A stretch of 64,000 nucleotides of DNA from Aquimarina sp. AU474. Its GTDB lineage: Bacteria > Bacteroidota > Bacteroidia > Flavobacteriales > Flavobacteriaceae. Positions within the stretch are counted from its first letter, which is position 1, and each line of letters opens with the position of its first letter. Shown piece by piece: positions 17,264 through 26,091 of the stretch. Under the pieces are notes generated by a model. That model saw only the letters and a list, made by a program, of their open reading frames with translations, ran no database searches and had not been told where the DNA came from. The stretch covers positions 1,426,001 to 1,490,000 of the forward strand of contig NZ_OMPE01000009.1 of assembly GCF_900312815.1 (NCBI RefSeq), in the 5' to 3' direction. The position numbers and the translations under genes were made by a program.

Positions 17264-17968
17264 CTAGAGTAAATTAAAGCCTTGATCTATGATAGAAAAT
17301 GGAGGATGAGGTTGTGAAACATCCATAAACAATTCTGTTCCTGAAGGATCCTGAGTTCTAGTACTACTCAATTCAAGTTCTCGGGTTAGAATAAATTCTA
17401 AATTATAACCGTAGACATCAAATTTTTTGAGTGCAGTCATTACAAAAACTGTTTGATCACTATTGGTAAATAATGTTTCTACATCTTCAAAGGGAACGGT
17501 AATCAATCTTAATAATTCACCGTTACCAGATTTATTTTTTTGCACTTGATCTTTAAACCAGTTTTTAGAACCTAACATCCAATTTAGGATCCTTTGCTCT
17601 GCATCGCTCTTACAAATTTGATCAGAACATGATATCGCCAATGGTTTAAATTCTTTTGTAGTTTTAACCCCAGCAGTATTAAAGCTTCGGGTAAATTCTT
17701 TTTCGAATAGATTAACACCCAGTTCGTAAGACTGGTTAGTGTCACTAACATTATCGATTACATAAAATTTAAGTTCAAATTCATCTACACCAAAATAACA
17801 ATGTATACTATCTGGACTATTTTTCTTCCAATTTATATAATCTTCATGTTCTATTGCAAAACCATATCCCGATGTTAAAAAGTTTAAGGCAATGTTAGTG
17901 TTTCGTAATTCGTTCCAAGTGTTAATGTTCGCTTTGATTTTAGCGACTTTGTTTTTGCTAGTGCTCAT
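17264..17968 (-). CDS. Unknown cytosolic protein, 234 residues
   Basis: First gene of the minus-strand operon with the two-component pair; 11 bp separate it from the membrane protein. No signal peptide or transmembrane helix is visible and no family is recognised. It shows mixed alpha/beta composition with a short Cys pair (SCSDQICKSD) and a Pro-rich end (DVSQPHPPFSIIDQ). Its role may be linked to the sensor system. Confidence 0.78.
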   Translation of the reverse strand: MSTSKNKVAKIKANINTWNELRNTNIALNFLTSGYGFAIEHEDYINWKKNSPDSIHCYFGVDEFELKFYVIDNVSDTNQSYELGVNLFEKEFTRSFNTAGVKTTKEFKPLAISCSDQICKSDAEQRILNWMLGSKNWFKDQVQKNKSGNGELLRLITVPFEDVETLFTNSDQTVFVMTALKKFDVYGYNLEFILTRELELSSTRTQDPSGTELFMDVSQPHPPFSIIDQGFNLL

Positions 17969-18313
17969 TTTTTTAGGTTTTAAGAGTGTATTCGTACTAA
18001 GGGTAAAATAATTAGGTATGATTAAAATGAGAAGTTGTAAATATGGTTAATAAGTAATGTCACTCTCATTTTAATAAAGCTCTAAATTCGGCAAAAAACT
18101 GTAATTTAAAGTGTATTTGAAGGAAAAAATAATTGACTTGATCGTTTTTTGTATAGTCAGGTAAATATACTTATTTTTCTGCATGTTTTTTTACAGTAAA
18201 AACAGTTTGTAAATAAAAGTTAAGCTTAGGTAGATAATAATAATATTTTTATAAAGGATATTTTTGTCCGTTATAAAATAATACCTTAACTTTGCGGTAT
18301 TAAAATTTTATAT
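17969..18313. other. Divergent intergenic region (345 bp)
   Basis: No ORF is present. It separates the two-component operon (minus) from the Rrf2/NO operon (plus). A Bacteroidota promoter for the plus-strand operon is visible at 18261-18294. The rest is AT-rich with no clear repeat. Confidence 0.6.
18261..18294 (+). promoter_or_regulatory. Bacteroidota-type promoter of the Rrf2 gene
   Basis: A -33 element TTTTTG (18261-18266) and a -7 element TAACTTTG (18287-18294, matches TAnnTTTG) are 20 bp apart, with the ATG about 20 bp further on. The imperfect GGATATTTTTGTCC symmetry overlapping the -33 element could be the regulator's own operator (inference). Confidence 0.7.
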
Positions 18314-18745
18314 ATGTTTTCAAAATCTTGCGAATATGGTTTAAGAGCGGTGATTTTTATTGCGCAACAAACTACTCAAAATAATAAAGTAAGTTTAAGT
18401 ACTATTTCAGAAGAAATAAACTCACCCCAAGCTTTTACCGCTAAGATTTTACAGCAGCTTACCCGAAACGATATCGTGAAATCGATTAAGGGGCCTTATG
18501 GAGGTTTTACTATAGAAACGGAGAAGATGAGTACAAAGCTTAGTGAGGTGGTAAGCGTTTTGGATGGCGATTCTATATATACTGGGTGTGGGTTAGGGCT
18601 TAAACAATGTGATGCAGACTCTCCTTGTCCACTACATTTTAAGTTTGTCGAAATCAGAAATAATTTAAGGGATATGCTCGAAAATACATCCTTAAAATCT
18701 GTTGCCGAGGATATGAATGCAGATTTGACAACTTTAAAAAGGTAA
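18314..18745 (+). CDS. nsrR: Rrf2-family Fe-S transcriptional regulator, NsrR-like
   Basis: A 143-residue winged-helix protein of the Rrf2 family (MFSKSCEYGLRAVIFIAQQT start, wing KGPYGGF). Three cysteines at 92, 99 and 105 (GCGLGLKQCDADSPCPL) are the ligand set of Fe-S Rrf2 proteins such as NsrR and IscR. The next genes encode a NO reductase and a truncated globin, so NO sensing by an Fe-S cluster is the most likely role, probably repressing this operon until NO damages the cluster. The gene symbol is by context. Confidence 0.85.
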   Translation: MFSKSCEYGLRAVIFIAQQTTQNNKVSLSTISEEINSPQAFTAKILQQLTRNDIVKSIKGPYGGFTIETEKMSTKLSEVVSVLDGDSIYTGCGLGLKQCDADSPCPLHFKFVEIRNNLRDMLENTSLKSVAEDMNADLTTLKR

Positions 18746-18789
18746 AAAAATTTAATTATATAAAGGATAAAAAGATCTTTTAATCGTTT

Positions 18790-19263
18790 ATGAAAAATAG
18801 ATATATAAATTTTGCGATAGCAATTGTTTTTATTTGGATTGGTTTTGTTTGCTCGATAAGTTTTATGGAAGCTTGGTTAAAGTTCCGAGCACCAGGGGTT
18901 ACAACAGAGATAGGTCTTGGAGTGGGACAACTAGTTTTTACGGCCCTAAATAGAGTTGAAATCACATGTGCAATTTTGATCATATTAAGTTTAGTGTTCT
19001 CAAAATCTGGTAATGTATTTGCTCTTTTTAGAATCTACTTTTTTATCACTTTAATTATTCTTAGCGTACAAACTTTTTGGTTGTTGCCAATTTTACATCA
19101 AAGAGCGGATTTACGTATTGAAGGATTAGATGTTCCTAGAAGTAACGTACACCTATGGTATGTAATGATAGAAATAATAAAAGTGATCACTCTTTTCATC
19201 TATGGAGTAAAACTTTTGAATGCAATTATAGGTTCAAAAAACAAAATACATATACAGACATGA
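18790..19263 (+). CDS. Membrane protein of the NO-reductase operon
   Basis: A 157-residue protein with four hydrophobic helices (~8-28, 48-66, 75-97, 123-145). The second is preceded by a conserved-looking VGQLVFTALNRVE and the third ends TFWLLPILHQRADLRIEG; the His and Arg residues at helix ends could bind a cofactor. The family is not recognised. It sits between the regulator and the ferredoxin, whose ATG overlaps its TGA (ATGA), indicating coupled translation. Confidence 0.82.
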   Translation: MKNRYINFAIAIVFIWIGFVCSISFMEAWLKFRAPGVTTEIGLGVGQLVFTALNRVEITCAILIILSLVFSKSGNVFALFRIYFFITLIILSVQTFWLLPILHQRADLRIEGLDVPRSNVHLWYVMIEIIKVITLFIYGVKLLNAIIGSKNKIHIQT

Positions 19264-19589
19264 GTATAACCAAACCCTTATATGTAAAGATTATTGATCT
19301 AGATAACGAAATTCATAAGATCAATTTTAAACCAAACGAATATTCAAATCTGATGGAGTTGATCATTAATCATTATTACGAGGAGATCGGGGATTGTGGA
19401 GGAAGAGGGTTATGTGGTACATGTCATGTGCAACCAAACCAATTGATCGGTTATGATATTCCAGATCTGCAAGAAATCAAAACATTAGACACTTTGCCCG
19501 GAAGAAGTATGTCTAGTCGATTGGCTTGCCAAATAATGACAAATGAAAGAATTAATAAAATGACTTTTAAAATTATAAATGATAATTGA
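19260..19589 (+). CDS. 2Fe-2S ferredoxin (plant type)
   Basis: 109 residues from the ATG that overlaps the preceding stop by 4 bp; a longer upstream frame is a shadow. Cluster ligands are Cys46, Cys52, Cys55 (DCGGRGLCGTCHV) and Cys90 (SRLACQIM), the C-x5-C-x2-C...C pattern of [2Fe-2S] ferredoxins. It probably carries electrons within the NO-detoxification operon, for example to the globin or for repair, which is inferred from context. Confidence 0.9.
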   Translation: MSITKPLYVKIIDLDNEIHKINFKPNEYSNLMELIINHYYEEIGDCGGRGLCGTCHVQPNQLIGYDIPDLQEIKTLDTLPGRSMSSRLACQIMTNERINKMTFKIINDN

Positions 19590-19596
19590 TAAAACT

Positions 19597-19935
19597 ATGA
19601 TCACAGCATCACTAATAGAAAACATAACATACAAAGATAACGGACCAGCTATATCGGTTCTATTACAAACAAAAACTTCAAAAGAAATTAGAATCGTCAT
19701 GAAGAAAGGACAGTTAATGAAAGAGCATAAAGCTCCTTTTCCTATAGTTGTTCAGGTATTCGAAGGTGCAATAGATTTTGGTGTAAGCGGAACAAAAAAG
19801 ACACTAAAAAAAGGAGATTTGATAGCACTTGATGAAAATGTCCCTCATGATTTAACCTGCATTGAGAATTGTATTGTTCGATTATCCATTTCACATATGG
19901 ACACCGCAGATAGAGTTAAGAATATAGTCAAATAA
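19597..19935 (+). CDS. Cupin-domain protein
   Basis: 112 residues from the second ATG; an alternative ATG at 19579 would overlap the ferredoxin by 11 bp and add six residues. A single small cupin barrel is visible: MKEHKAPFPIVVQVFEGAID followed by KKGDLIALDENVPHDLTCIE. The metal ligand pattern is partly kept (HKAP and PHD). Similar small cupins are common next to NO-response genes in Flavobacteriia. Catalytic role unknown. Confidence 0.85.
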   Translation: MITASLIENITYKDNGPAISVLLQTKTSKEIRIVMKKGQLMKEHKAPFPIVVQVFEGAIDFGVSGTKKTLKKGDLIALDENVPHDLTCIENCIVRLSISHMDTADRVKNIVK

Positions 19936-19960
19936 GTCCCATTAAATTAAATAAGTAGAA

Positions 19961-22180
19961 ATGAAAAAAATTTGGATTGGATTTACCAGTGTAGTGGTAT
20001 TATCATTTATGGCATTAATATGGGTAGGAACCGAGATTTATCAAACCCAACCACCTATTCCTGATACCGTAATTGTTAAAGAAACTCAAGAAATTGTATT
20101 TACCAAAGATGATATTCAAACAGGACAAAATGTTTGGGAGTCGATTGGCGGAATGGAAGTAGGATCTATATGGGGTCATGGGAGTTATGTTGCCCCCGAT
20201 TGGACTGCAGATTGGATACACAAAGAAGCACTTTTTTTACTAGACGCATGGGCTCAAAAGGATTTTAATACTAAATATGAACACCTTGATGTAGAGAAAA
20301 AAGCTGCGTTAAAGGCTCGTTTAATAGAGAATGTTAAGACTAATACGTATAACATTGCTAATAAAAGTATAACGATAACAGCTGCAAGACATGAGGCGAT
20401 TAAAGAAAATTCGGCATATTATGCTGCGATTTTTTCAAAAGGGCATGAACAATATGCTATTCCAAAAGGAGCTTTGGAGGATACAAAAAAACTTTCGCAG
20501 TTAAATGCTTTTTTGTTTTGGACTTCTTGGGCAGCAAGCACCAATAGGCCGGATATGGCATATACTTATACTTCTAATTGGCCGCATGAACCTTTAATTG
20601 ATAATACGATTACCCCAGATTCTCAGATTTGGTCTGGATTTTCAATCATTTTGTTATTACTATTTATAGGAATACTAGTGTATTACTATGTTAGAAATCA
20701 TGAAAAAGGAGAAGCGCTGGTGCATCCCAATAGTGACCCTTTACGCAATATGAATTTAGTGAAATCTCAAAAATCAGTATTAAAATATTTTGTAGTGATT
20801 TCTTTATTGATTGGATTGCAAATTATTTTGGGAATTATTACTGTTCATTATACTGTAGAAGGGCAGGCTTTTTTTGGTATTGATTTAGCAAGTGTTCTGC
20901 CCTATTCTATTACAAGAACATGGCACACGCAATTAGCTGTGTTTTGGATCGCTGCTACCTGGTTGGCCACAGGGTTGTTTTTAGCACCTATGATTAGCGG
21001 TAAAGAAATGAAGTATCAGGTTTTTGGTATTAACTTCTTATTCATAGCTTTAATTATTATAGTTCTAGGTTCGTTGATTGGAGAATGGTTGGGAGTACAT
21101 CAATTTTTTGACTTAACTACTAATTTCTTTTTTGGCCATCAAGGGTATGAGTATATGGATTTGGGCAGGTTTTGGCAAATATTCCTTGGTATTGGTTTGG
21201 TGTTATGGGTCTTGATGGTGGGCAGACACGTGTTGTTTGGTATTAGAAAAAATGATGATTCTAAACATCTATTAATTATACTTTTAATATCGGTACTTGC
21301 TATTGGGATGTTTTTCTTTTCTGGATTGATGTATGGCGAGAATAGCAGTTTACCAGTGATTAATTATTGGAGATGGTGGTTGGTACATTTATGGGTAGAA
21401 GGTTTCTTTGAAGTTTTTGCAACTGTTATCATTGCATTTGTATTCTTAAAGATGAAAATTCTTTCAGCAAATACTGCCGGTAAAGCCTCCATAGCATCTG
21501 CTACGATATTTTTGGCAGGAGGAATTATAGGTACTCTTCATCATTTGTATTACTCTGGTACACCTGTTCAGGCAATTGCTCTAGGAGCCACATTTAGTGC
21601 CTTAGAGGTAGTGCCTCTTACCTTAATGGGTTTCGAGATAAGAGAAAATTGGAATTTGTTGAAATCCAATGAATGGATGCAAAAATATAAATGGCCAATA
21701 TTTTTCTTCATAGCAGTGGCTTTTTGGAATATGGTGGGGGCTGGAGTATTTGGCTTTCTTATAAACCCTCCAATTGCATTGTACTACATACAAGGGTTAA
21801 ATACTACAGCAGTTCATGCACATACGGCCCTTTTTGGAGTGTATGGTATGCTAGGGATGGGGTTTATTATCATATGTCTACGTTTTTATTCTAATAGGCC
21901 TTGGGAGACTACAAAACTTAAAAGAGCATTTTGGTTTTTAAATATTGGATTAATCGCAATGGTAGTATTGAGTTTACTTCCCGTAGGAGTTATTCAAGCG
22001 TACACATCTATTACCAAAGGATATTCTTATGCAAGAGATGCAGAGCTTTTGTATTCCCCAGTGGTTCAAACTTTAAAATGGCTACGAATGATTGGTGATA
22101 TCATATTCTCTATCGGAATCTTCTATTTCTGCTGGTTCACCATACAAGAAACAATCTATTGCCTTAAAAAAAGGAATTAG
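19961..22180 (+). CDS. norB: Quinol-dependent nitric oxide reductase (qNOR)
   Basis: A 739-residue NorB of the quinol type: a long N-terminal periplasmic extension between the first and second membrane helices (~28-222, containing GQNVWESIGGMEVGSIWGHG and APDWTADWIHKEA) replaces the NorC subunit, and no norC is present. The catalytic heme-copper oxidase core follows with about twelve helices and His-rich segments (RTWHTQLAVFWIA, WWLVHLWVEGFFEVFATV, GTLHHLYY, TTAVHAHTALFGVYG). It reduces NO to N2O with electrons from the quinol pool. Its context is Rrf2/NsrR control and a downstream globin; no nitrite reductase is seen, so NO detoxification is more likely than denitrification. Confidence 0.95.
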   Translation: MKKIWIGFTSVVVLSFMALIWVGTEIYQTQPPIPDTVIVKETQEIVFTKDDIQTGQNVWESIGGMEVGSIWGHGSYVAPDWTADWIHKEALFLLDAWAQKDFNTKYEHLDVEKKAALKARLIENVKTNTYNIANKSITITAARHEAIKENSAYYAAIFSKGHEQYAIPKGALEDTKKLSQLNAFLFWTSWAASTNRPDMAYTYTSNWPHEPLIDNTITPDSQIWSGFSIILLLLFIGILVYYYVRNHEKGEALVHPNSDPLRNMNLVKSQKSVLKYFVVISLLIGLQIILGIITVHYTVEGQAFFGIDLASVLPYSITRTWHTQLAVFWIAATWLATGLFLAPMISGKEMKYQVFGINFLFIALIIIVLGSLIGEWLGVHQFFDLTTNFFFGHQGYEYMDLGRFWQIFLGIGLVLWVLMVGRHVLFGIRKNDDSKHLLIILLISVLAIGMFFFSGLMYGENSSLPVINYWRWWLVHLWVEGFFEVFATVIIAFVFLKMKILSANTAGKASIASATIFLAGGIIGTLHHLYYSGTPVQAIALGATFSALEVVPLTLMGFEIRENWNLLKSNEWMQKYKWPIFFFIAVAFWNMVGAGVFGFLINPPIALYYIQGLNTTAVHAHTALFGVYGMLGMGFIIICLRFYSNRPWETTKLKRAFWFLNIGLIAMVVLSLLPVGVIQAYTSITKGYSYARDAELLYSPVVQTLKWLRMIGDIIFSIGIFYFCWFTIQETIYCLKKRN

Positions 22181-22226
22181 AAAAGCGTAATAACATAAAC
22201 TATTTAGGTTGTTAAAAACTGAAAAT

Positions 22227-22616
22227 ATGGAAGAGATAAAAAATAGAGATGATGTTTTTGTGTTGGTATCAACTTTCTATAGAGCAGTTAGAAAAGATGA
22301 ACTCTTAGGGCAGATTTTTAATGGTCATATACGCGAAAAACAATGGCCCATACATCTAGAAAAACTTACAGATTTTTGGGTTACCGCATTATTCGGAAAA
22401 GCTTGCTTTAAAGGTAATCCGGGACAGGCACATAGAAATGTGGATAAAAACCTTAATTATACGATGGATCAAGTCCATTTCGGAAAATGGTTGCAACTCT
22501 GGTTTACCACAATTGATTCGCTATATGAAGGTGAATTAGCACAAAGGGCAAAAGATGCATCAAGAAAAATGGCCACCAGTCAATATCTCTCTATTTGGAA
22601 AAATAGGCCTCAATAA
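22227..22616 (+). CDS. Group III truncated hemoglobin
   Basis: 129 residues from the ATG (a TTG six codons upstream is a less likely start). The group III pattern WPIHLEKLTDFWVTALFG and the GNPGQAHRNV segment, with the probable proximal His at ~69, then HFGKWLQLW, match group III globins such as Campylobacter Ctb. It likely binds NO or O2 and protects respiration. It is 46 bp after norB in the same operon. Confidence 0.92.
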   Translation: MEEIKNRDDVFVLVSTFYRAVRKDELLGQIFNGHIREKQWPIHLEKLTDFWVTALFGKACFKGNPGQAHRNVDKNLNYTMDQVHFGKWLQLWFTTIDSLYEGELAQRAKDASRKMATSQYLSIWKNRPQ

Positions 22617-22687
22617 CCATAACCCAAAACAGATATATAAAAACAATATAAACTTAAGCTAGAATAGCTTTTATAAAAGATAAGAAT

Positions 22688-22969
22688 ATGAAAATTTACC
22701 AAGAATATTTAGAAGAGTACACAGAGGGAATAATAGGATATACACCATTAGCAATAATCGGGCAAAGTTGTTTAGGTTCTGTTGCTGCTATGTTTATTTT
22801 AATGAACGGAAACTCGGCATTACAAATGTTTCAATTATTTATTGTAACCATTATGTGTATGTTTTATAACGGAGCTATGCTATCACAACAAAAACCAAAA
22901 CTAAGTTTTAATCTTCTTGTTTTGAGCGTAGCAGTTAGTGTTGTGGTTACGATTATAAATCTCATTTAA
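22688..22969 (+). CDS. Small membrane protein, 93 residues
   Basis: Three hydrophobic helices (~16-38, 45-62, 73-92) after an acidic N-terminus (YQEYLEEYTEG). No family is recognised. It lies in line with the NO operon, 71 bp after the globin, and may be a further member. Confidence 0.75.
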   Translation: MKIYQEYLEEYTEGIIGYTPLAIIGQSCLGSVAAMFILMNGNSALQMFQLFIVTIMCMFYNGAMLSQQKPKLSFNLLVLSVAVSVVVTIINLI

Positions 22970-23009
22970 TAGTAGTTTTTGAAAACAGATTAATTAGAAT
23001 AAATAAAGT

Positions 23010-23243
23010 ATGGAACAAAAAGAAATATGGTTAAATAGCCTAATTACAGAAGGTCCTCAGGAAGGTTTTGAATTGGCAATAAAACTTTCAAGAATGGGAG
23101 TTAAATCTACACAGCCCGATATGGAAGTGCTAAAACGGTTACGAAAAGAGTATGCTAATAATGCCGATGGCCTTACGGCAGCTTCTCATGTTGTTGCTGT
23201 AAATTTTCAAACGATTTCTGCGGCAAATAATTATTGGCGATAG
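23010..23243 (+). CDS. Small soluble protein, 77 residues
   Basis: Helical, charged protein without signal peptide (GFELAIKLSRMGVKSTQPDM). No family is recognised. It is 40 bp after the small membrane protein and is followed by a strong terminator, so it is likely the last gene of the NO-defence operon. Confidence 0.72.
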   Translation: MEQKEIWLNSLITEGPQEGFELAIKLSRMGVKSTQPDMEVLKRLRKEYANNADGLTAASHVVAVNFQTISAANNYWR

Positions 23244-23279
23244 AATTTATTGCGATAATAATATGTATGTTTTTAAATA

Positions 23280-23312
23280 ACAAAACCCGAACAATCTGTT
23301 CGGGTTTTGTTC
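23280..23312 (+). terminator. Intrinsic terminator of the NO operon
   Basis: Stem ACAAAACCCGAAC / GTTCGGGTTTTGT with a 5-nt loop, U-rich in the descending arm. A related CCTGAAC...GTTCGGG hairpin occurs at 26284. Downstream, AAATTGATTC (23313-23322) and GAATCAATTT (23336-23345) form a second, weaker hairpin. Confidence 0.85.
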
Positions 23313-23683
23313 AAATTGATTCAATACCCACTATCGAATCAATTTAGATTAGTATAATAGTTTCTTTTTTCACCCAACCTATCACACTGTAATATTTTAG
23401 ACACAAATTTTATCTTCTCAAATAATTTTGGCGTATAAATAAACTCAATTATCTATATCTTTAAATAGATTTAATTCAACGTTTTTTTTATAGTACCTAT
23501 AGCTATATCGCCCAATAGTTAGACCAAGGATATTTCCTCAAATCATCCAAAATTAGGTGCTATATGTATTTATAAAAGGTTTTAAATAATAAATTTGATT
23601 TTGTGTTTGACTATTAAATTCTTATTCTAGAACATAAGATAATACCAAATTAAGATAAGATATGATTACTATACAAGACAATA

Positions 23684-23706
23684 TTCTTGAGATTTATAAA
23701 TTTCAA
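23684..23706. repeat. Degenerate copy of the TTCTTGAGATTTA palindrome
   Basis: TTCTTGAGATTTA followed by TAAATTTCAA; the left half is identical to the perfect palindromes at 59771 and 60134, the right half has decayed. It is about 155 bp upstream of the TPR-AraC regulator that precedes three peptide genes. Confidence 0.7.
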
Positions 23707-23860
23707 CTACTATCTAAGTAAAACGAAAGTTAAAGTATAATAAATCATAGTAGATAAAAAGATCCGAATATATTTTTATCTTTTTAAACAAGTTGATACA
23801 CAGAAAATTTATAAATTCGTTGAGGTTAGATACAACTAAGCGTAAGCCCAATATTTTTGT

Positions 23861-25561
23861 ATGATTAAGAAATTTTTCATAGTGATTCTTTTGACCATGT
23901 CAATCTTGTTTGTAGGATCTGTCTATGGACAACGAAAGCAATCAAAAATTGCTCAAGATGTTTCTCATTTTGAGAAACTAAAAAATGAAATTGGCGCTTA
24001 TACAGAAGATTCTCTAAAGTTACAAATTGCAGAAAAAGCATTACAAAAAGCAAAAACTAATAGGGATACGCTAGCAATTGCGAATGTGTATTATTTCTTA
24101 TCAAAAATTAAAACTTCAAAACAAAACCAATATTCAGATAGCATTATAAGTATTACGTATAAGAAGAATTATATACAATACCCGGCTTTAGGCTATCTTG
24201 TTAAAGGCAATATTAATTATGAATTGGGAGATTATAAAAAAGCTTTAGAGTATTATTTAAAAGGATCAATTTCTGCAAAAGAGAACGGAAATGAGCAATT
24301 ATATTTTAGCCTTAAATTTAATATTGGACTGTTAAAAAACACAGCTGGAGAGAGAGCCGAGGCGCAACAGATTTTTACCGAATATCTTGCTTACCTGGAT
24401 CAAAACCCCAAAATCAAAACGCCTTACAATTATAATGGGACACTTTTTGCCTTGGCTGATGCATATATTTATAATAAACAATTAGATTCTGCCAAAATAT
24501 ATATAGATAGAGGTATTATTGAAGCTTTAGAAACCAAAGATGAATCTATTTACTCTATTTTGGTGGTGTATTCCGGGATGCTTCATTATTTTTCTGACAA
24601 ATATGAAGTAGCTATTGATAGTTTACAAAAAGGGAAACGATTAATCCAAAACACAGATGAGGTAAAAACAAGAACAGCAATTTGTGATTATTATTTGGCA
24701 CGTTGTCATCAAGCAATGGGTAATATCGATTTGAGTGTACATCATTTTGAAAATGTAGATAGTATACTTAAAAAAACCGATGATGTTATTCCTGAATTGA
24801 TAGATACATATGATCATTTAATTAACTATTACAAATCTCAAAAACAAGTAGATAAGCAACTTGAATATATCAATACGAGCTTAAGATTTGATAGTATACT
24901 TCATGCCAATCAGATCTATTTAACCAAAAACATTAGTAAACGATATGATACGGTAGAGTTGATTTCTGAAAAAGAAAAACTTATTAGTCAATTAGAAGAG
25001 GATAAGTTTATAAAAGAAGAAAAAATAACTATACTATCCATTTTTTTGGGTGTATTAGTTTTGATTGCAGGATATGGGTTTTGGCGCAGTTATAATAATA
25101 GAAAACTTTTCTTGGAGGTATTAGAAAAACAAAAGGAAAAAGAAAAAACAAAGGAACAAAATATAGAAGAGGTTATAGCTGCAAAACCTAAAGAAGAAAT
25201 AGATATCCCCGAAGAAGTAGTGACTGAAGTATTAAAAAAATTACAATCTTTTGAAAACTCAGCAAAATTTTCTAAAAAACACTACACATTAAATTCGTTA
25301 GCAAAAGAGCTAGATACTAATAGTGCTTATCTGTCAAAAATCATTAATGTATATAAGCACATTAATTTTGCAAATTATTTAAATAATTTACGAATTGATT
25401 TTGCAATAGATCAACTTACTGCAAACAATCCTCTAAGATCATATACGATAAAGGCGATTGCCGAAGAAGTAGGCTTTAAAAACGCACAATCTTTTTCTAC
25501 AGCTTTTCATAAAAGAACAGGAATCTATCCATCGTATTTTATTAAAAAACTAAAGGTGTGA
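23861..25561 (+). CDS. Membrane-bound TPR-AraC transcriptional regulator
   Basis: A 566-residue protein with signal peptide or anchor (1-23), a periplasmic TPR array (~50-330, e.g. LVKGNINYELGDYKKALEYY), one transmembrane helix (~388-406, ITILSIFLGVLVLIAGYGFW), a Lys/Glu coiled coil and a C-terminal AraC-type DNA-binding domain (~450-566, YTLNSLAKELDTNSAYLSKI, with second helix-turn-helix IKAIAEEVGFKNAQSFSTAF). This architecture is common in Flavobacteriia and transmits an envelope signal to DNA. It directly precedes three peptide genes, its likely targets. Confidence 0.92.
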   Translation: MIKKFFIVILLTMSILFVGSVYGQRKQSKIAQDVSHFEKLKNEIGAYTEDSLKLQIAEKALQKAKTNRDTLAIANVYYFLSKIKTSKQNQYSDSIISITYKKNYIQYPALGYLVKGNINYELGDYKKALEYYLKGSISAKENGNEQLYFSLKFNIGLLKNTAGERAEAQQIFTEYLAYLDQNPKIKTPYNYNGTLFALADAYIYNKQLDSAKIYIDRGIIEALETKDESIYSILVVYSGMLHYFSDKYEVAIDSLQKGKRLIQNTDEVKTRTAICDYYLARCHQAMGNIDLSVHHFENVDSILKKTDDVIPELIDTYDHLINYYKSQKQVDKQLEYINTSLRFDSILHANQIYLTKNISKRYDTVELISEKEKLISQLEEDKFIKEEKITILSIFLGVLVLIAGYGFWRSYNNRKLFLEVLEKQKEKEKTKEQNIEEVIAAKPKEEIDIPEEVVTEVLKKLQSFENSAKFSKKHYTLNSLAKELDTNSAYLSKIINVYKHINFANYLNNLRIDFAIDQLTANNPLRSYTIKAIAEEVGFKNAQSFSTAFHKRTGIYPSYFIKKLKV

Positions 25562-25633
25562 TGAATGCCAAAAATCATCTAATGTAGATCATTTCTGGTG
25601 TAAAAAATGTGAAATAAACAATAATTAAAACCT

Positions 25634-25813
25634 ATGAAAACTAAAAACCAAATTAAAAAACTGAGTTTGGATAAAATTAATGTTGTTAAGCTCAATAATA
25701 CAGCACAGTTCATAATAGGCAAAGGATGCCCACTTGCTGTAACATTAACAATTTGTGGTCCCGATTGTAACGATATTACAAAAACAAGACCCGTCACTGG
25801 CAATGACGATTAG
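25634..25813 (+). CDS. RiPP-precursor-like peptide 1 (59 residues)
   Basis: The leader MKTKNQIKKLSLDKINVVKL fits the KKLxLxKxxI pattern of Bacteroidota natural-product precursors (class I lanthipeptide-type or GG-Bacteroidales leaders, by memory). It is followed by FIIGKGC and a core with three Cys and several Thr (TICGPDCND). Unlike the next two it has GKG rather than GG. No modification enzyme lies nearby. 72 bp after the TPR-AraC gene. Confidence 0.7.
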   Translation: MKTKNQIKKLSLDKINVVKLNNTAQFIIGKGCPLAVTLTICGPDCNDITKTRPVTGNDD

Positions 25814-25871
25814 ATGTTAAACTACGTATTTTTAAATTATTAACGAAGATATTTAATAAAACTTAAGTATT

Positions 25872-26027
25872 ATGAAAAAGAGCAAGAGTACTAAGAAATT
25901 AAACCTAGAAAAAGTAAATGTAGTTAAGTTAACTGGTAACGAATTTATTAAAGGAGGAGGAGTGATTTTCCAAAAGACAGAGGTAGATTGTGCAAAAACA
26001 TTTCCTATAGGGCCTATGTATACCTAG
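25872..26027 (+). CDS. RiPP-precursor-like peptide 2 (51 residues)
   Basis: Same leader type (KKLNLEKVNVVKL) ending in FIKGGG, then a ~21-residue core with a single Cys (VDCAKTFPIGPMYT). The shared leader with variable cores is the usual signature of a precursor family. No dehydratase, cyclase or radical SAM enzyme is present in the window. Confidence 0.72.
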   Translation: MKKSKSTKKLNLEKVNVVKLTGNEFIKGGGVIFQKTEVDCAKTFPIGPMYT

Positions 26028-26091
26028 AGAAAGAACATATTCTAATCTAAACCAATCACGGCATATTACATAAATTTAAAAATGAACACAA

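Larger units (their letters stand above)
23244..23860. other. 617-bp gene-free region
   Basis: Contains the terminator and second hairpin at its left end and, at 23684-23706, a degraded copy of the palindrome found upstream of the peptide genes at 59.6-60.1 kb. No credible ORF is visible. A TATTTTTG box at 23852-23859 lies directly before the next ATG, too close to serve as its -7 element unless the true start is further in. Confidence 0.5.
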
